Source of the DNA: Torymus aiolomorphi
Lineage: Eukaryota; Arthropoda; Insecta; Hymenoptera; Torymidae
Reading direction: 5' to 3'
Assembly (NCBI GenBank): GCA_036365515.1
Contig: CM070873.1
Coordinates: 73,558,529-73,622,528, forward strand
DNA length: 64,000 nt
The notes under the pieces were generated by a model that was given only the letters and a program-made list of their open reading frames with translations, was not told the DNA's origin and did not search any database. Position numbers and translations under genes: made by a program. Position 1 is the stretch's first letter, and every line of letters begins with the position of its first letter. Positions 57,847 to 64,000 of the stretch are shown one piece after another.

Positions 57847-58229
57847 ACTAAAGAGTTAATTGATATCTGTGCATCTGGCGGTTCGGCATCGTAGAATACT
57901 TTTCTGAGCGCCTCAAGAACTGTAACACCATCAGTGAAGACTCGATAGGTCAGTAAGAATGTATTTAAAAAGTCGATACTAAGGAAGCGTAAGTCGGTAA
58001 GCCTTTGTAACAGTCGGTCGGATGTAGCGTAGCGAATTTGCGGTACTTTGCATGAATTAAGTGTTCGACTAAACCGTATGTCTACATCATCCTTAAATAG
58101 TTTTGGATCATTCCTTATTGACTGCGGCATCGTAACAGAACTTGTATCTGATAAGGAACCGTGCAACAAGTCATTGAAGTGCACATTGTCCATGCACTGG
58201 CTGATGTCACTTATCCAAGCTGCTTTATC
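57847..58229 (-). CDS. RasGRF-like Ras guanine-nucleotide exchange factor, exon with REM domain
   Basis: A 383-nt exon with acceptor CTATTGTAG and donor T|GTAAGT. Its start (DKAAWISDISQCMDNVHF) matches the end of the second PH domain of RasGRF proteins; QIRYATSDRLLQRLTDLRFL followed by SIDFLNTFLLTYRVFTDG is the RasGEF N-terminal (REM) motif. RasGRF proteins load GTP on Ras/Rac downstream of calcium and receptors at the membrane. The catalytic CDC25 domain would lie downstream (lower coordinates) and the DH/PH part upstream; neither is visible, so introns are long and repeat-filled. Confidence 0.82.
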
Positions 58230-59235
58230 CTACAATAGAGATTAAAATATATGTAACTCACATATTCTGACATACTTACAAAATATAATATCTTTTGAAC
58301 ATTAAGATAGTTCCCTAACGCGCTATAGTTTAGTATGCTCACCGATAGTACAACCTATACCATGCGCGTCGTTCTGTCTCTCTCGCTTTCGTGCATATAG
58401 TCCGTTATTTTTGTTTACAATCATAAATATCTTTTTAAAAAGCTCGGCTTGGAACATATTTGATCAACTTAAATGAAAGAGCCGAATTTCATCTTTTTAA
58501 GCTACATTTTTCTTTTTAAAGTCCAGTTTTTTGATGAAGTAATACTAATACTTCCTGTCATAGTTAATATTACTCTTATTTACTTCAATGTAAAACTAAC
58601 CATTTACAATCGATTTTTTCTTAAAACTTAGTGGACCTACATGAAAAAATTGTAAAAATTAAAAAAAAAATTCCCTATTTTTTACTGAGGAACTACCTTA
58701 ATGGAATTCACAAGTATCTTGAAAGTATTGTGAAAATATAATATTGCTTTCTCCTAGAGGGATCTTTGTGACAATAAAAACTGTTTATACAGGTTGTTAA
58801 AAAACAACCGCATTGGGTATATATCACGTGAACGAGCGGAAAATTCTAAGATAAAAAGTCCAATGAATCAACGCGATCGGATCGATAGATTTTCCGTAAT
58901 CGATTAATGAAAATTGCTCGATTAGACCAATGAGCGCGCGGCGTTAGCGGCAAGAGGCGGCGGAGAGCACGGAGTGGGGGAAGGTGCCGCGACTTGTATA
59001 TATATATATATAAAATATCATTACTGATCAAAATTTTTATTTTTCAGGTGAATCCAAAAAAAAAAGAATTTAACTGTAGTACCTCCTTAACCGAATTTAA
59101 TTTTCAAGGTTGTTCTTTAAGTAATTTCATGGAGACTTGCCGAAGGAAAAATTATATATATATATATATATATAAATATATGAAACGCTAGTTATGCAGA
59201 CACTTTCCGAAATTTAAATAGACTTATGCAGACAG
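58230..59235. other. Intronic/intergenic DNA
   Basis: AT-rich with one GC-rich patch (58,860-58,990) and short TA runs (58,998-59,012, 59,155-59,174). No exon recognised. Confidence 0.4.
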
Positions 59236-59276
<41 letters not shown>

Positions 59277-59286
59277 CATACATATA

Positions 59287-59364
<78 letters not shown>
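59236..59364 (+). repeat. (TA)n tract with TG interruptions
   Basis: Alternating TA with a few GT and AC interruptions. Confidence 0.9.
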
Positions 59365-59367
<3 letters not shown>

Positions 59368-59481
59368 ACCTATAAACGTTATTTCTGGTAATCTACAGGG
59401 TCCTATAGTTTATCTCTTCAGAGTTCCCTATATAAGCGCGTGACTAAAGAAATAATATCCCTGGGGTGTGGGACTAATACC

Positions 59482-62400
<2,919 letters not shown>

Positions 62401-63010
62401 TATATCTCTATATTATATAGGTGTAAGCATCTTTTGGGGTCCGCTCCTCCTCCGCCCCTCCTCCCCTCCTCTGCCGCTCCTCCGCCGCTCGTCCTTTGCT
62501 CTTCAAAATAACGTAAAAACCTATCAATTTTTATGTTATTTTGAGGAATCTGGTCTATTTATAGCCTCCGCTCCTCCACCGCTCCTCCGCCGCTCCACAG
62601 CCACTCTATAAACTCTTATTTTCCCTTTCTTCTACTTTCCTCCTATCCTCCTTATCGCTTTCTAATAAATGTATGAAATATATACATAATATATAGTATA
62701 TATTTAGTTTTGTTGACAGTTACGTCATTTTTTCTTTTTTTGTTTTTCCGAGGTACTTCCACTTACAAGAACGCTTATTCCTTGCCTGCTCTATCTATAA
62801 TAAATCTATGAGGATTAGCCCTCTTGACCTCGAGGCGAATTTCGATAGATTCCTCGATCTGTTATATACAATTCATATATGAATTCGAACTTTCGATGAA
62901 GTAACACACAAGACAAGCTTACAACAAGAAAAATTATAAATTTGAAAAATGCTTAGATTTTGATGAAAATTGTTATATACTGGTTTCCGAGGTCGCTGAT
63001 CAAGATTTTG
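62401..63010 (+). repeat. Repeat family B, copy 2
   Basis: Reverse complement of 37,560-38,140: GTGTAAGCATCTTTTGGGGT, a GCTCCTCC-rich minisatellite, the block TTGACCTCGAGGCGAATTTCG, then the 120-bp satellite. Here it carries an insert of about 70 bp (62,500-62,560) absent from copy 1. Confidence 0.8.
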
Positions 63011-64000
63011 CTATTGGACTTTCGAAATTCAAATTGTCGGATGCAATATGGCGGTAAAAAATTCGCAAAAATCTTAGATTTTGCTTAGAACTAGTATACA
63101 GGGGTTTCCGAGGTCCCTGATCAAAATTTTGTTTTTGTACTTTCGAAATTCAAAATGACGGAATCAATATCTCCGTTATAAGTTCGAAGAAAGGTTAGAT
63201 TGTACTCAAAATAGATATATGGGGGTTTTCGAAGTAGCTTTTAAAATTCAAAATGGCGGATGCAATATGGAGGTTAAAAATTTGAAAACAGCTTAGGTAT
63301 TTCTTGAAATTGGAATACAGGGATTTTTGAGGTCACTGATCAGGATTTTCCTATTAGACTTTCAAAATTCAAAAAGGTGGATACAATATGGCAATGAAAA
63401 GTACGAAAAAAACATAAATAGTATTCAAAATTGGTATGCGGGAGTTTTTGAAGTGCCGGATCATGATTTTGATATCAGAGTTTCAACATTCAAAATGGCG
63501 GATCTAATATGGCGGTTCAAAATTCGAAAAAAGCTTAGGTTTTTCTCGAAATTTGAGTACAGGGATATTCGAGATCGCTAATCATGATCTTGCTATCAGA
63601 CTTTCGAAATTCAAAATGGCGGTCAAAAATTCAAGGGAAGCTTAGATTTCGCTTAAAATTCGTATACAGGAATTTTCGAGGATGCTGATCCAAATTTTGT
63701 TACTGGACTTTCGAAATTCAAAATGGCGGGACCAATATGGCTGTTAAAAGTTCGAAGAAAGCTTAGATTTGACTGAAAATTGGTATACAGGGGTTCTCGA
63801 GCTCGCTGATCAGGATTTTCCTATTAGACCTTCGAAATTCAAAATGGCGGATACAATATGGTAATGAAGAGTAAGAAAAAAGCTGAAATTGTGTTCAAAA
63901 TATGTATACGGCGGTTTTGGAAGTTGCTGATCACGATTTTTCTATCAGACTTTCAAAATTGAAAATGGCGGATCAAATATGGCAATTAAAAATTCGAAAA
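62960..64000 (+). repeat. 120-bp satellite array, running off the window
   Basis: The anchor word ATTCAAAATGGCGGA recurs near 63,027, 63,147, 63,247, 63,367, 63,489, 63,609, 63,717, 63,838 and 63,960, giving a period of about 120 bp with two shortened units (100 and 108). Units diverge by perhaps a fifth. Confidence 0.88.

Overview
The window is eukaryotic, almost certainly an arthropod genome and probably an insect; Hymenoptera is my guess, not proven. The reasons are AT-rich non-coding DNA, long GA, CT and TA microsatellites, mariner, piggyBac-like, Helitron, Penelope-like and Copia elements, and one split host gene. It is a gene-poor, repeat-dense region: apart from three exons of a RasGRF-like gene near 57.4-58.2 kb, nearly everything recognisable is a mobile element or its wreckage.

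1-15.68 kb: a giant Ty3/gypsy-type LTR retroelement on the + strand. The window opens inside its 5' LTR; the 3' LTR is complete (about 14,705-15,678). After a primer-binding site come gag with two zinc knuckles, a -1 frameshift site, protease, a long Lys/Asn-rich spacer, RT/RNase H and integrase. Downstream of pol, where a simple errantivirus carries one env, it has about 7 kb with two unrelated membrane glycoproteins (one chuvirus-like, one baculovirus-F/errantivirus-Env-like) and four small ORFs, three of them with paired CxxC zinc-ribbon motifs. This is the most interesting object in the window. The pol, first glycoprotein and one accessory ORF of this copy carry stops and frameshifts, so the copy is dead; most downstream ORFs remain open.

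15.7-24 kb: AT-rich DNA, a CpG-rich island, an intact unrecognised 442-residue minus-strand ORF, a 1.37-kb foldback element, and a 1,083-bp solo LTR inside a decayed copy of a repeated arthropod protein gene.

24-34.5 kb: a large inverted-repeat element carrying a related ORF and disrupted by a mariner; a second broken mariner; a 0.7-kb near-perfect palindrome; a Penelope-like element (RT plus GIY-YIG) with inverted terminal repeats and a hammerhead-ribozyme-like motif; Helitron helicase fragments.

34.5-52 kb: minisatellites, decayed ORFs, three further solo LTRs with 4-bp target duplications, a mariner relic, a piggyBac-like MITE, and a nested stack in which a young Copia element sits in a solo LTR, which itself sits in an older TTCC-rich repeat.

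52-64 kb: microsatellites, the RasGRF-like exons (minus strand), a 254-bp TA tract, a 2.5-kb palindrome and the start of a 120-bp satellite array that runs off the right edge.
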